The position numbers and the translations under genes are program-made. Positions 38,793 to 52,168 of a stretch of DNA of 64,000 nucleotides are shown here, piece by piece. The DNA lies in the NCBI RefSeq assembly GCF_033807715.1, contig NC_084607.1:16292941-16356940 (forward strand), read 5' to 3'. Below the pieces are notes generated by a model. The model was not told where the DNA came from, made no database searches, and saw only the letters and a program-made list of their open reading frames with translations. The stretch comes from Cololabis saira (taxonomy: Eukaryota > Chordata > Actinopteri > Beloniformes > Belonidae). Every line of letters starts with the position of its first letter. Position 1 is the first letter of the stretch.

Positions 38793-40836
38793 AATGTTTC
38801 AGAATAAAAGTTTCATGCAGAAAAGTTCAAATGTACTAATACCATTGAAACAATGTGGTTTTAAATGTGTTTTGTAGTTTGAAAACATAGTCCGGTGGTG
38901 GTTCAGTGTTAACACCTCAAGGGAATCATCATTAACCTGTGGATAACCGACATAAATAATCACGGACAGAACCCGTGTAACAGCTCCCCTGCGACTGCTG
39001 CTATTCTAATCTCCTCTGGAGAAAAGAATATTAAAACAAAAAAAACAGAAAGTGAAGAAGGGGAAAAGGTTGGAGACTTGGCAGCACAACAGCAGCAGTG
39101 ATAGATAGCAACTAAGAGACACACCGTTAAATACTTAATGACATTTGTGTGCAGTCTGTGAACGTAAGGTGACCCCGCGTTTTCATGTGTAATTTATTAC
39201 CAGGAAAAACACTTTCACTCTGCTGTATGTTGGTGCCCATGAAATACAGGATCACACACGTGCATGTGATGTGAGAGAAAGGTTAATGCCGTCCTCCCCA
39301 CTACAACATCCTCCCTGCCCACAGCTGAGATGCGGGCGCTCATCTTCTTTGACGCTGATTGCTTCATTCAAGTTTTGATGAATGACCAGAATCCACAGTT
39401 ATTTGTTGTGCACCTAATCATGCCGTTTTTACAACTCTGTGCAATAAGAATTGTGATAATTTATCCATATGTTCTAATTCAATTAATCCAGAGGATTGTA
39501 TTTATCCATTTCTTCTTTTCATGTGAGTAACCACTGAACTCTGAGGAGACCAGTTGCAGTTTGGCTTCGCTATGAGGAATAATGAGCCCTTTTAAACATG
39601 ACATGCAACATTAATGATTCAGTCTTTCAGACGCCGATCACTACTCCGCTGATGTTCCTCGCAGCTTCATTCAGACACAGCTGTGAAAGCAACGTAAAGA
39701 TCTGCGGCGCACTTCCTGCCTTCAGCACAAGACTGGACAGTAAATAACGTGAGATGTAACTGCATAAATTATTTTCTTGCAGCATCATGCCAGCTGTGTA
39801 AAGCACAGCAGCTAAAATAATCACTGTCCTTCATGTTTAATGGGCTAACAAACACAGTGTATTGTGTAAAAACGGGAGCGGATGGAAGGAGCTGAAAAAG
39901 CAGTTGAAAGATTTGATAGCCAATAAAATCAGACGGGGAGCAGAAGGTTCATTTACACCTCAAATGCTCTTAAGTTGTTTTTTTCTTTTCTTGTCAATTT
40001 AACTAAGATGCCGAAGAAGAAAACAACTTGGTGCCTCTGCTAATCATTGTTGTAAAAACCAGCGAGTAGGAAAGTACAGACCAAGCTGTTATTTATTTAT
40101 CTAACAAAACAATCTGTTGGATTCTTCTAGGCAGCAGAAACCCGATCGGCCACTGATGTGTGCGACTGTTCGTGTGGCAGCAGCAGTTCGGACCTGAGCC
40201 GCGTCGAAAGCGATGGGTTGAAAAAAATCCAACCCAGCCGCGTCGGGTAGCCTCCAGACTATTGGAGAGCAGTGCATGTCTGGAAGTGGCTGCAAGGGTC
40301 TCCGCGCTCCTCCACCCACATGCACCGAGCCAGCGGCCCTGGTTCAGCCGGCTGCTCAACTGTTTCCACTCTTCAGGGTCTGAGCAGCTTCTTTGGAAAG
40401 GTTAACTCTGAAAAACTTCTTTTTAGACAAAGTAAGACACATTGGAAATGAAATGAAACCTTTGTGCAAAAACTCAAAAACATTGTTTTTAGTAAACAGT
40501 TTTACTCTGCACATGTGATCGTTTAATCTATATGAAGTTCAATACAATCATACATTTCAGCTAGTTGTTAAGTCTGATTGGTTCCATATTGTTCACTTTA
40601 ACGCTTTAAAACACCAACTGAGTGAAAAGCTTTAGTGATCTGCAGACAAAACTATCTAATCTACGTTTAATTTACCCCGTTTAAGAGGTGTTGCTTCTCC
40701 TGCTGTTTGTTTTTCATGTTTGTTTATTTTTTTTAATTTATGCTTGTTCAACTGTTGTTAAGAACAGCATCCTTTCATTTTTTGGTGCGCCAAAACACCA
40801 AGTAAGTAAGGTGTCCACACAACCGTCATCTATCGC
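38793..40836. other. No gene seen
   Basis: Unique-looking sequence. A short GC-rich patch at 40140-40340 has no convincing coding frame. Confidence 0.5.
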
Positions 40837-41062
40837 CCTGGTCTTCAATTCCGGTCCTCGTGGGCCTGTGTCCTGCACGCTTTAGATGTTTCTCTGCTTC
40901 AGCACACCGTGATAAAAATGACAATGTGTCCTTATGAGATGTGTGCAGACCCTAATGACATGCTGATGATGACCATTAATTAGAATCGGGTGTGTTAAAG
41001 CAGAGAAACATCTAAAACGTGTAGGACACCGGCCCACGAGGACCGGTATTGAGGATTACTGG
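40837..41062. mobile_element. Palindromic MITE (~226 bp)
   Basis: The arms are near-complementary over about 75 bp: the left 'cggtcctcgtgggcc', 'gatgtttctctgcttcagca' pairs with the right 'taaagcagagaaacatcta' and 'ggcccacgaggaccgg'. It would fold into a long hairpin with a ~70-base loop. I recognise the family as very common in vertebrate genomes. Exact ends and target duplication are unclear. Confidence 0.82.
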
Positions 41063-41077
41063 CCTAACGTTTTCCTG

Positions 41078-41149
41078 ATGGCGTCGCCGGGAGAAAGCGG
41101 CACACACAAGAGAGCTGGGATCAGACAGAAGCCAGAGACGGAGACTTGG
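41078..41149 (+). other. Candidate first coding exon, 24 codons, protein not recognised
   Basis: An ATGGCG start opens exactly 24 codons (beginning MASPGESGTHKRAG, hydrophilic and basic) that end at TTGG|GTAAGT, a strong splice donor in phase 0. The segment is richer in G+C than the surroundings. The base at -3 is C, so the start context is only moderate. A MITE ends just 15 bp upstream, so a promoter would have to lie in or beyond it. Chance is quite possible. Confidence 0.25.
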
Positions 41150-41151
41150 GT

Positions 41152-43873
41152 AAGTTTTCTGGCTCTTTCTCGTTCAGAATCGCAAACTCATGAACAGAAG
41201 TCTCACTGTTGTGCTGAATGGTGTGCTAGAAGCTTCCAAGTATGGGGGGAGAAAAAAAAACCTCACATCTATTCTGAGACGCTCTGTTCAAAGGCGGTAA
41301 GGAGCGTGGATGTATGAGTCAGGGTGAAAACCTGGGACTTCAGGTGACGGCACGAGGGGACAAGGGCACAGCAGATGACTCCAACCTCACTGCCACCAAC
41401 AGTGCCCCCCTCCCCACCTTCGGCATTTGCTCTTGAGAAAACTTTCATCTTCCTGCCCCCCCGCCCCCCAACATTAAATGAAATTTGTGTGTGTGCATTT
41501 GCAGTTGTTTGACCGTCTCAGGCTGTGTGATTACATAAAGTCTTCACACCAGCTGTAAGTGACATTGCTTTATGCTTGGATCTAATAAAGCCCGGCTCAA
41601 AGGCTCAGTGTGCCTCTTCTAGCATGCAGTGTAGCAGGGTGTGTATAATACTTTCTGAACAAGTGCTTCTTCGTACCCCCTGATCCCACATTACTTCAAT
41701 TCAAGTTCCAGGACCTGAAAAGTTTGGTCATTACATAATGAGTTAAACGCTACAAACATGTAAATGATGATTTTAACGACGCATTTTTGTGATGATATTT
41801 TTAATTGTATGACACAATTGTTGTTACTGTATATGTGATTTCCTTTTGCGTAACATGGTGACATAACATCCTTAAGCAGCAAGAGATAAATAATCAATAC
41901 CAATGAATTAATCATTAAGTCACAAGTTGCGTGTGTAAACACACCCAAAAATGTCAGTGAAAGTCAGCGAAAACAACATCTTAAGAGGTCAAGTCTTTGT
42001 TGTTCACAGAGAAGAAAACATGTGGGAAAATGTGACCTCGTTGTAGTTTGATATGAGGAATCCGTAATCTATCTGCCCCGAAAACACACTTCTTCCTCAT
42101 AAAAAAATAAAAGAGAGACAAACTCTGCAGGGCAAACACCTTAGCAGGTGGAGATGATCCTGTTGAGTGATGGGGGAGCATGACACACAACCCTTAAAGC
42201 AGCCAGCTCCGTCACAGTCGTACTTAAAAAAAAAATAAAGAAAAATGATGGTTGCTTCGGTGCAGAGTACCGATAATGTAAAGCGAAGGTTCTGCTGACA
42301 TGTTCTGATGTATAGGCACGATTTTCAACATAAATACTGAAAGAGAATTACGATAATGAATCAAAGTAAAGCCAAAGAAAACAAAAACTCCTCTTTTAGC
42401 AAAAGCAGGAGAAACTTGGAGAGCATGCAGGGAAGCAAATGAATCAGGGAGTTATTGTAACCAAATAGGCCAAGTGGAAAATATGTAAGTTCCCATGATT
42501 TATGAATAAAGATATGTACTTTCTCACTTCCTAAATGGAAAGCCAGAGGACAGCCGGGATAGGAAAGTGAGGGAAGACACGTTTATCCCTTTATAAACAC
42601 GGAGTTTCACTCAGCTCACACATGTGAGATGCCTCTCTGGTCAGTCAGACGCACTGATGGAGATAAACCGAAGTGACATCACTGCTACATTTGAGACAGA
42701 TCAACATTTTCCATCCTTTTTCCCCATCATCCTCTCTCCCTTTTCTGTGTCTGTTTCCTCAAGGACACCCTGCCTCTGCGAACAGGGACGTTTCAGCTGT
42801 TCTCCCCTGATTCTCGCATCCTTCCTTCTCTCTTTCACCTCCTCTCTCACCCTCAATCTTTTTCTCTCTTCACTGATTATCAATGCAACACCTTTAATAA
42901 GATCCATCAGCCCTCTGCTTTCCCACCCACTTACACCTACTCCATTTATACGGGGAGTGAAAATCACAGACGGCAAGTAATTTGGGATAAAAAGAAGATG
43001 GATGTGCCTCTGTGTGAACAACATGTTCGAGAGCCCCACTGCAGGCAGTAGATGGAGAGGAGAGAACATTTGGGCTTTGCCATCTCCATCTTCATTCTGT
43101 GAGCATTACATGAAAGGATGGTGTTGTTACTGCCACAGAAAAGCTTAATGTTTTCCCACAAATGCTTTACTTCTTCAAAATGGACACTCTCCAAGGGGCA
43201 GTTATCAATAAAAGAGAATGAGATGCAACAGTCTGAGGGTGCTACATAACAATATTATCAACAGACATCGACTAAATGTAGAAATATGAATCCAGGTAAA
43301 ACCTGAAGTGACTGTTAATGATTCTTATGACATAATCACAACCGAGACTTTCACTGTTTGGCCTATTTCTTCAAACGTGACCCAGGTGGATGGCATTTCT
43401 GTCCTTCTGAGCGATGGATCAACAGGAGGTTTCCCTTGGTTTCTTGGCACGTTGCCGTTCCCAGAATAACATGGCGTGATGGCTCATCCTCAGTGTTTGT
43501 GTGGCTATTTTTAAATAAGCCGTGGCGACCAGTGGGAACCTTTGAGTAGACCTCCTTCTGCCGTAAGCACAGACCAAAAGAAAAAACACGGTAAGTACTT
43601 TTCATAGTTCTGATCACTACTGGAGGAAGTTTCACTGGTTTTCTGGGTAGAATATCAGGTGATTGTGCTTCATAGAACTTTAAGCCTAAGATAATGTTTA
43701 GGGTCTTTTTTTAGCTACTACATCAGAGAAGAAGCTTTCCCACGTCATGGTTGGTTACAACATTAATATCCTCTAGTTCAACAGTCTGCAGTGCTCTTTT
43801 ATACACTGTACCAAAGATACTCTATACAGAAGATAGCGCATTACCGTTACTGCCAATGGTATGAAATGGTATA
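41152..43873. other. No gene seen
   Basis: Contains C-rich runs at 41405-41470 and a long pyrimidine-rich stretch at 42700-42940. No recognisable coding region. Confidence 0.5.
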
Positions 43874-44349
43874 CACTTCCTGTCTCCTAAGTGGGCGTGG
43901 TCGCCCCTCTGACCTCACTTCCTGTCTCCTAAGTGGGCGTGGCCGCCCCTCTCCCCACATTGTTTTGGAACATACAACACTAGATACAGTACAACTTTCT
44001 TCCAAAAAGACCTAAATAATAAAAATAACAGTATTATTAAGCAAAGAAGCAAGTTTTAATTTCGTTTTAAACTTCATTTTATCCGATGGGAAAACAATGA
44101 GATCCAAATCTCGCGAGAGTGTGTTGCTCAGACAGAGACAGGTCTCAAACAAAGTTCATTTTCTCCTAATCTGTCGGTCTGAAAATTTTGGTGTCAGAAT
44201 GTTCAGAAGGTTTGTGGCTTTTGGAAAATGGGTCCCATATTTACTTAGGTTACTATGGGGCGAAGGAATTGGTAATAATCTGTGCTCACGTTCACTTTTC
44301 CCATAGGACAGACTCAGGACCTACTTCCTGTCTCCTAAAGGGGCGTGGC
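43874..44349. repeat. Probable dispersed repeat with 42-bp direct repeats
   Basis: CACTTCCTGTCTCCTAAGTG with GGGCGTGG downstream occurs at 43874 and again 42 bp later at 43916, with a third related copy at 44323. The AT-rich interior between the second and third copies looks like part of one insertion. I have a memory of this word set in fish repeats but cannot name a class. Confidence 0.45.
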
Positions 44350-46192
44350 AGTCACGTGACACAGATACAGGAAACCGAACCGTAGTGGGCTGTCTCGTTT
44401 ATTGAACGTCTCTGACTGTACTATATATTCCTCATGCAAACCCACCTGGCCTAAATGAGCACATAATCACGATTAAATGTCAACAGACGCAGCACTATAA
44501 TTCTTTGGTCTTCAAGCTCGCAGTTAATAAAGCCATTGCTAAGTCATTGTTAGACCAGGTTCTGGAGGCCACCAGTGACTAATGTGCATGGATAACCTCA
44601 GGGGCAGCAGCTTCTCATCATACGAGCTGACAACACCTAGAAACTGAGCTGAGTACCACAGCAGACAGAGCTGGCGGAACACGAGGGTGGTTTCTCCAAC
44701 ACGAGCCGCCACTTGAACGTATGCACAAGTAAACTCAACTGCGCCTGGAGAAGCCCAAGCAGCTAGGAGGACGTGAGGTGTCCGGTGAACAAAGCTGCTT
44801 GCTGGGGCTCGTCTGTGCACACCCCACAAGGCTCGTGACATGGACGACTGCTGAAAGGCTGTCCTTAACGATCACATCTCCCTACAAAGGGCCAAGGCCA
44901 GGAAGCTGAATAACACAAAGGGCAACAGCCTTAAAAATAATTATCGAGCCTGTAGAGATTCTGCACTAAATAAAAGCGACATGAGTGATCACCATCAATG
45001 CTGCACAAAAGCGACACTACATCAACAAGGACACTTCCAATTTTGATTTACTGTATTTTATATTGATAACCCATGTCTTGTTGAATTTATTTGATGTGAT
45101 CTGTTTTCCTGTCTAACATCCACCACGGCCTTAATTTACATTCGTAAAAAAAAGCCCTAAACTGACACAGCCATCAGAAATCCCGTCATAAGACTGCTAT
45201 ATATCTGCAGAATTTTACACGCTGCACTCTCTGTTCTCATTTCTATAGTTCTGTTTTCACAGCTCAGTGTATCCTGCCGTACAGTTTACCCCACAGTGTT
45301 GGCCCATGGACACTCCTCATCAATGCACACAACATCTTTTCCTGCATCCCCATCGATCCCTCTTATTGAAGGAACCCTCATTTGCAGTCTCCTTCTTGAC
45401 ATTTTTTTCCCCTTGTCTCTTTCTTTTCCAAACTCTGACAGGCCGTGCAGATTTTGGCAGTTCGTTGTTCTCCCTTAATCCTTCGCCAGACTTTCCTCCT
45501 TCACAAATACACAAAGATTTCAAGACAAACGCAGTCAGACATCAGATGGTCACAAAGACGTTCCAGCTTGTTGCATACAGTTTTTTAAATTGATCAAAAA
45601 CAAGTGTCACTTCTTTAAATGTTGATTATTTTATACGTTAAATAACCTACTCTGATTTTATAGCTGGGCCTCTTTTTGCAGGCTTTTCAGATTTAAAGCC
45701 CGAATCACAAAAAGCAATAACGTAATAACATTAATCCTTCCACTGTGAGTGAACTGCATAAAATATGACCAGAAATCCTGAAAACAATGTCAAGCACTGT
45801 CACTTTCAAGAAAATTCACTGCACAGAAAATTCCCATCAAGAGACTTGACTGTCGTATTGACTTCCAACTCATGTGAAATGGATAAATCAAAATAATAAT
45901 CTAATTTGCTAAGATTAAGATCTCAAGGGCTTTTGTGTGAGGCTCGTGGCACTCAGAAAAATGTATTTACTGTTTTACAACTGCTCCTTTTGCAGTGCCT
46001 GTATATGAATAAAAAGAAAAGAAATCCTTTGGTTGCAGTGTACATAACGTGAACAATGTGAAAGTGAGAGTTTTTATTAAAAAAACTAAAGAAAGGAACA
46101 AAACAAAGTAATGCACCTCTTGAGTGGTTCCCTGGCTGAGTATTTAACATGACCCTCAAATTTATCTGATAACATCTGAACTGTAATGTAAG

Positions 46193-46214
46193 CCCTTGAT
46201 GATGTCATCAAGGG
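46193..46214. other. Perfect 10-bp inverted repeat around a CRE-like core
   Basis: CCCTTGATGA-TG-TCATCAAGGG: ten complementary pairs about a 2-base centre containing TGATGTCA, similar to a bZIP site. Could be chance. Confidence 0.5.
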
Positions 46215-47066
46215 TGGAATTACCTTATATGGTCATAGTCTCCAGGTACTGCATATCCACAAAAGCAAGAGCTTCAGTGGTCATTTTGAAAGTGGAGGTT
46301 TACACCGGCACACCGATGTAGATCTGTTAGTACATTACACAACGCATAGGGACTTTGTTTGATGTTGCCATAGAGATGTGTTTTAGGAGCATAGCTCAGT
46401 GGATGCAATTTGTTCATCCAGAGCCAGCAAAGGAGCAAACGTGTTTGTTTTTACGCTACACTTACCGGAGGACGGTTCCTGAACAAGGCCTAGTACGTTG
46501 CGGTACATGTTTATAGCGTGACATCCACGTGAAGCATACCTAAAGTGCAGGGGTATTCAAACACAACTGAATTGGCTGCAGATGTTTTCTGACTCCACTG
46601 ACATCTCATCACGCTTCCTACATACGCACCTGTTAACATGGGTATCTGCAGGAAAACATACACTGAAATATTATACAACCCATCACGTAACACAGAGCCA
46701 GGAATGAGCCTAATGTTTAGGAAACAGACACATCCAGCTGTAATTTTTGTTGGTGGGAGTCTTGTGTCTACTTTTGTATTTTGGATCTGATTCCGGTTCA
46801 AATACGGATGGAAAGATTTGAGGTGCTGTAGCACAGATAGCATATTTATGTGCTGAAAACATGTGTGTCTGCCTTCATGAACCATTAGCTCTGCCCATCA
46901 GCGAGCCTCGAGGAATTCCTCCAGAAAACACTTGAGGCAAAGCTCTTCGCTTGCAGGAAGAATCTGTCACAGTGATTTTCGGTCTTTGTTGTTCAGAAAG
47001 AATTACATATGTTTGGAATTATGCAGAGTACAAACATACTCTAGAGGTACAAGAGATTAGAAGATT

Positions 47067-47091
47067 TAGTCTGCTGAAAATCAGCAGACTA
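47067..47091. other. Perfect 11-bp hairpin with 3-base loop
   Basis: TAGTCTGCTGA-AAA-TCAGCAGACTA. It lacks a T-run after the stem, so there is no sign of a specific function. Confidence 0.5.
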
Positions 47092-50000
47092 CGGCCACTT
47101 TAAGGAAACCCGCCGTTAAGCCTGACTTTACCCATTTCGGTTGGGAAAAAAAGGCCCGTCTTAGTCCCAGCAGCCCTCTCTTACAAAGTCTGATGAGACA
47201 GATATCTCCTGGCAAAATGAAATCTAAATACAGTATGTGACATTAACTTAACCTGCAGCCTGCTATTATAAAACATTGATTTACTCATTAGCACACTTAC
47301 TAATGTTAATAAAACAGCATTGCACATCTGAATCTGCTTTCATCCGTCCTTGTTCACGATGCTTCAATAGGAGTACATGCCGTTTCATCATTCATAGTGA
47401 AGCTCGAAACGCATCATCTTATCTCTGAAGATCTCTGAGTGCATCCAGTAAACGGAGAGACATACTGGCATTAGCATTTGAGTCATATTGAGGGTCATCC
47501 AAGTACCTGCTGTTCTTTTAACCCGTAATGATGGGGAATCAAAATATTAAAATAAGGAACAATCAAGTGACAACACTATAATGTCTCATTGAGCTGTTCA
47601 GCATCGCTTTTCAAAGATAAACATTCATGTGAGTCACTGCTATTATAAAATGATTGAGCATTTGTTTTGAGTGATGGTACATACGAGACGTGACAAACAA
47701 CCTAAAAACCACGGCACCCTTAATTCTCTGAAAAAGAGACACAGGCGAAATCACTATTCTGCTGTCTTGTCAAGTCAACCAAGACACTTCCTCCAGGGAG
47801 AAGAGGTTTTCTTGTTTTGTTTTTCCTGTGATTTCTTTTTTTTTCTTTGAGACTGAATAAAAAAAATAAATAAAAAAAACAGTGAAAGTCTCGCATCTCG
47901 GGCCCTCCAGTGATCAATTGTACAAACTTCTCCATGAGTGCCCTCTTTTGCCCCAGTACATTCTGAACCGGTCAAATCGATCCCCAGGTATGTGTGTATG
48001 TGCGTGCGCGCTATTTAGAAAAAGGAAAAAGAGCAGGAAAGAGTGCAACACCGAGTGAGGGGGAGGGAAAGAATGAGCTGCTGTAAATGATAAGAGTTTC
48101 CTCAGATCAGATATTCTTAAATGTCACCAAGCTGAAGTGTCTCCCGACGCTGTTGTGAGGAACATAAAGGCGTCTTTAGTGGTCGCGATGTCTCTTTTAG
48201 TGTTCATCCTTCACACTGGGTATTGCTTCCTAATATGCCCCACCCCCCAAAAAATAAAAGAAACCTTTTCATGTCCCCAATTTGTCATCCCATCTCCTCC
48301 ATTTTCAATGAGTATGTCCTAGATAATAAAAACGCTTTGATTTGCTCAAGCGAACTCACGCCTAGGAAACACAAAGGGTGTCAAGTTCCTGCTTGCAGCC
48401 TCAAACAGCGTGAGCGCTTTAACTCATCTACCACATGCGACTCACAGCTGTACTGTTACTGTAACATGGAAGGGGGCACGTTGTCGGTTTTTATCCCACT
48501 GAATTATTGCAGGAAAATGTTTTAGTGATTTATGTCTTGTGAGTCGTGGGGAGTATTGATTCCTGTATGCTCTCACCTTTGAACATTTAAAAAGGAATTT
48601 GAAAACTTTAAAAATGAGATTTCACTGAGAAGAAGAGTGTAAGAGCACGTTTGTCATCTATTTCAGTCTGCGTCATTTACGATGATCTTACATGAGCATT
48701 TATTTGTGTTCCTACTTCCAATTTGATGTAATGCTTGTGGAAAAAACTTGAGAGATGCATAAAATTCCCTTCTGTATGATTTTTACAACTTTCCACTAAA
48801 GACAGGAGATGACAGAGCAGTGTTTCCTGTTTCCTTTATTAGGGCCCCTCACACTGGGACTTAGTGGAAGATTTTGGCGTCACGCCTTCCTGCCACAGTT
48901 TCAGTAAATCGGCTTTCTGTGGCCAATACAGTCATTAGCCTTGCCCCTGGCAGTAATCCTCTGGTTTCTGTCTCTAATACAAGCAGGAAGGGTTAGCAAC
49001 AGTCCCTCTGTTGTTGGTTCTGCTGCTGGGCCCCCGCGGGGAACCCTCAGACGGTCCACAGACAAAGCCTAGTCCGTGAACCTGCTGTTCAAAGCGATAC
49101 CGGACTCAAAACAGGTCTGAGAGACAAACAACTGGCGACTGGAATGAAAGGGGACGGAGCCGAAACATCAGACACTGATTAACTGAAGCAACATTATCCA
49201 TCAGAGCGCAGACCCGAGGCTATATACTGATGATGTTGATTTGAGTTGCAACACATGACAGGACCTTTCCTGTCCGCAGTGCTCAAGCTAGTCCACAAGC
49301 TGTCAATGAAACCTACAGCGCACTTGGTGACAAGTGCAAATCGTATGCATGACGGTCCAAGGGTGGGTCGGGGCTGTCATTAGCTATCTGATCAGGCAAT
49401 TACGTCTCTCACTCGGAAAGAATGTATGGAAAGCAGCCAGCTGTGAGCACCTGGTTAGATTAAAGGTGAAAACGGCTTATTTTCTCATTCAGCTGCTAAC
49501 TGTGAGTAATGGCGTCCTACAGGAGAACGTAATTGTCCACATATTTCATCACTAATCTATATTAACGTTGCACTTTGTCAGGAACTTTAGGCCTGCTATT
49601 AAAGGAGCCTCAAATGTTGTTTTCAGCAGTTTCCACAGCGCCAAATTAATGTTAATATAGTCAAATGCTCTTTATTATGGTCATCAGTGGCCTCCCTGGG
49701 CGTAATGTCATCTTCAGCTCAACCCAGCCGGGATATCTCTTTGTCATATCGGGCAGTATCATGGTGGAAATGGAAGATAAACCCAAAGTTTCATCACTTT
49801 ACTGTTATCAAATGTGTTGAAATAAGGAAACAAAACAAAAAAAATACTTCCTGACTGGACTATTTATTGCTTTATACTCCTCAAATTTCTTAGCTTACAA
49901 CAGTGTGTTGTTCAGCTTACTAGACCACACAAATCACTTTCCTTTTTTTTTTCTTTTTTTTTTTAATTCTCCCGAGCGAGATCTTTGATGTTAATGTGAA

Positions 50001-51942
50001 ATTAAAGTTCATACTTTTATCTGTAAGACTTCATGCGGGGTGACGTGATCGGCTGTTTGTGCACCCGCTTGAGTAAACGCATGTTCCTGCACATATATTA
50101 AGCAGAAGAGAAGGACGTGCTTGAATAGTGCGATCAGTGCTCCTGCACTTAAAAGAGGGCCTTTGGTGCTGTTGAGAAATTTCGTGGGATTTAAAAACTG
50201 AAAGTGTTTTCAGGAGCTTTAACTTCCACTCAGACTGTGGGAAATATATGAATGTGCCCCATATCGTTGTGTGCGATGCTGTTCTGCAGCATCAGTTTGC
50301 AGCATCTGCTGCGACTGCAGGAATCCATACTTTGGAAGTCAAAGTTGTAATCCTAGAGTGAAGGCATTTTTATTACTGTACTGTTAAGGAAGGAAACATT
50401 GAAATGGTGTGTTTTAATGAGTTCATGTGACTTTTCTCTTGTGATGCCATCTTTAAGCCCACCAAACACATCTGGCAGAGTGAGGCTGGCAGATGGCTGT
50501 GATATACAGTATGGCCTGCTCATGCATCTCTTCTTGCCGTCCAGAAGGAAAAAAATCAGTCAATACTACAGAATGTGAGCATGGTGCCTGTGAGTCTTGT
50601 GGACTTTTGTGGGGAACTTTGAGTTTAAAGCAAGTCATGAGCAATTTAATGCTCTCTAAGCTCCTGAAAAGTTAGTCTGCATCTCCTCTGGCCGCCCGGC
50701 TGAACGGCACAAATGTCAGATTTGAATACATTCTTGCATTTTTAGCTTTTCTGCTGCTTTACTGATGTAAAATTTATAAGATGAGTAAGGTTGATGTGAT
50801 GGCCTGTACAAATAGTTGAGACAACAAATATGTTGATTTGAAAAGGTCAAGGCAAAGATCAGCCAAATGCAAAGATATATTTCTAATTGGAAATAAAAAT
50901 AAATTAGCTATGCAGATACAATATATTTTCATATATCTTTTATACGATGTTATTTCATCTTTGTATTAGCTATATTATATGACTTAATTTAGCTGGATGT
51001 TATACTAATATTGGGTTAATAATGAATAGTTTTGCACACTTTGATTTGATAAAGCTTGATGATTAAGATAAAAACAGCAACGTTTCTGGATGATGGTTTG
51101 TTTTTGTTTTTTTTTAAAATAAGAGCACTAAAAAGGTCGAGGCAAAACTGAATTAGAAAACAATAAAACAAAGTTAATTAAACACAATTTAAAGAAAAAG
51201 TGAAAGGTGGGCTTGGAAATGTCCAGACGCTCAGCCGTCCTCAGGTCTCACGGCAGATCTGTCCACGGGGGCGGGTCACGATCCTAAAGGGAGGCTTCAA
51301 CACATGTTTTAGTTCTGACTTTGTGAATAATTAAAACCTGGCCACCAGAAGACTTGAGTGTCTGAGGAGGGTCATGAAATGAAAACAACGCCGATAAGTA
51401 GAACAAAGACCATGAAGAGTTTTAGAAAAGAAACTAATAAAAAGGATCTTGGAATCAATTCTGAAGGAGACGGGTCGTGAGTGCAGAGACTTTGAAATTA
51501 AAATAAGACCGTACGAGCACAGATATTTCTCCTATTTTCCACGTCTCTGTGGATCCGTGACTGTTTTATTGGCCGACTATAAGATGAGACTGTCCTTCAT
51601 GAGCCGACCTTTACTGAAATAACAGCTGTTTTTCCTCCAATCTACCTGAATCCCCTCCTCCACCTCCTCACCAGGCCTCCATCCGAAGCCAGATTAGAAA
51701 AACTTCAGTGAGTTCTCTGCAGCTCATGTCCACAATGTAGATGTTCAATAAAGTAGAGGTTAACTGTTGACTTTTGGAGTAAAAATCGAGTTTATCTCCC
51801 ATGATTCATCAAATTCATGTTTCCCCTCCCTCCAGTGACAGTCAAGCCAATAATTAAAGAAAGTTTGGAGACTATGTAGTATGCACTGACTTGAAAACGT
51901 TTCATCTCTATATTCAGTTAAAGCATCATTTGGTTTAATATC

Positions 51943-52168
51943 TATCCATCATCTTCCAGGTCCTGGGACCAAGCAGAGAGGCCCAAACTTCGTCCCTCCG
52001 CCTCCTTCTCTGGGAGGGTGCCGATGTGTTCCAGACTAACTGAGAAATGTGATTTCTCCATCATGTCCTGGGTCTGCCTTGAGGCCTTTTTTCCCAGCTG
52101 GGCGTACCTGAAACACGTCTCCAGGGAGGGAATCTAATCAGATGCCTGAACCACCTCAGCTGGTTCCA
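51943..52168 (-). repeat. Decayed LINE 3' end, reverse orientation
   Basis: 'ccatcatcttccaggtcctg', 'aagcagagaggcccaaactt', 'cacgtctccagggaggga' and 'aaccacctcagctgg' follow, reversed, the same LINE 3' coding end as 18135-18450. There is no open frame of note. Confidence 0.7.

Larger units (their letters stand above)
44350..51942. other. No gene seen over 7.6 kb; two small perfect hairpins
   Basis: A minus-strand open frame at 44539-44841 is unrecognised. Perfect short hairpins lie at 46193-46214 and 47067-47091. Otherwise the sequence is ordinary AT-rich DNA without recognised repeats. Confidence 0.5.

Noticed and set aside
44539..44841. 100-codon minus-strand open frame as a LINE fragment
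   Set aside because: A vague resemblance only; no conserved reverse-transcriptase or endonuclease motif could be identified.
46388..46470. tRNA-like A-box word (tagctcagtgg)
   Set aside because: No B box at the right distance and no cloverleaf can be drawn; not a tRNA gene.
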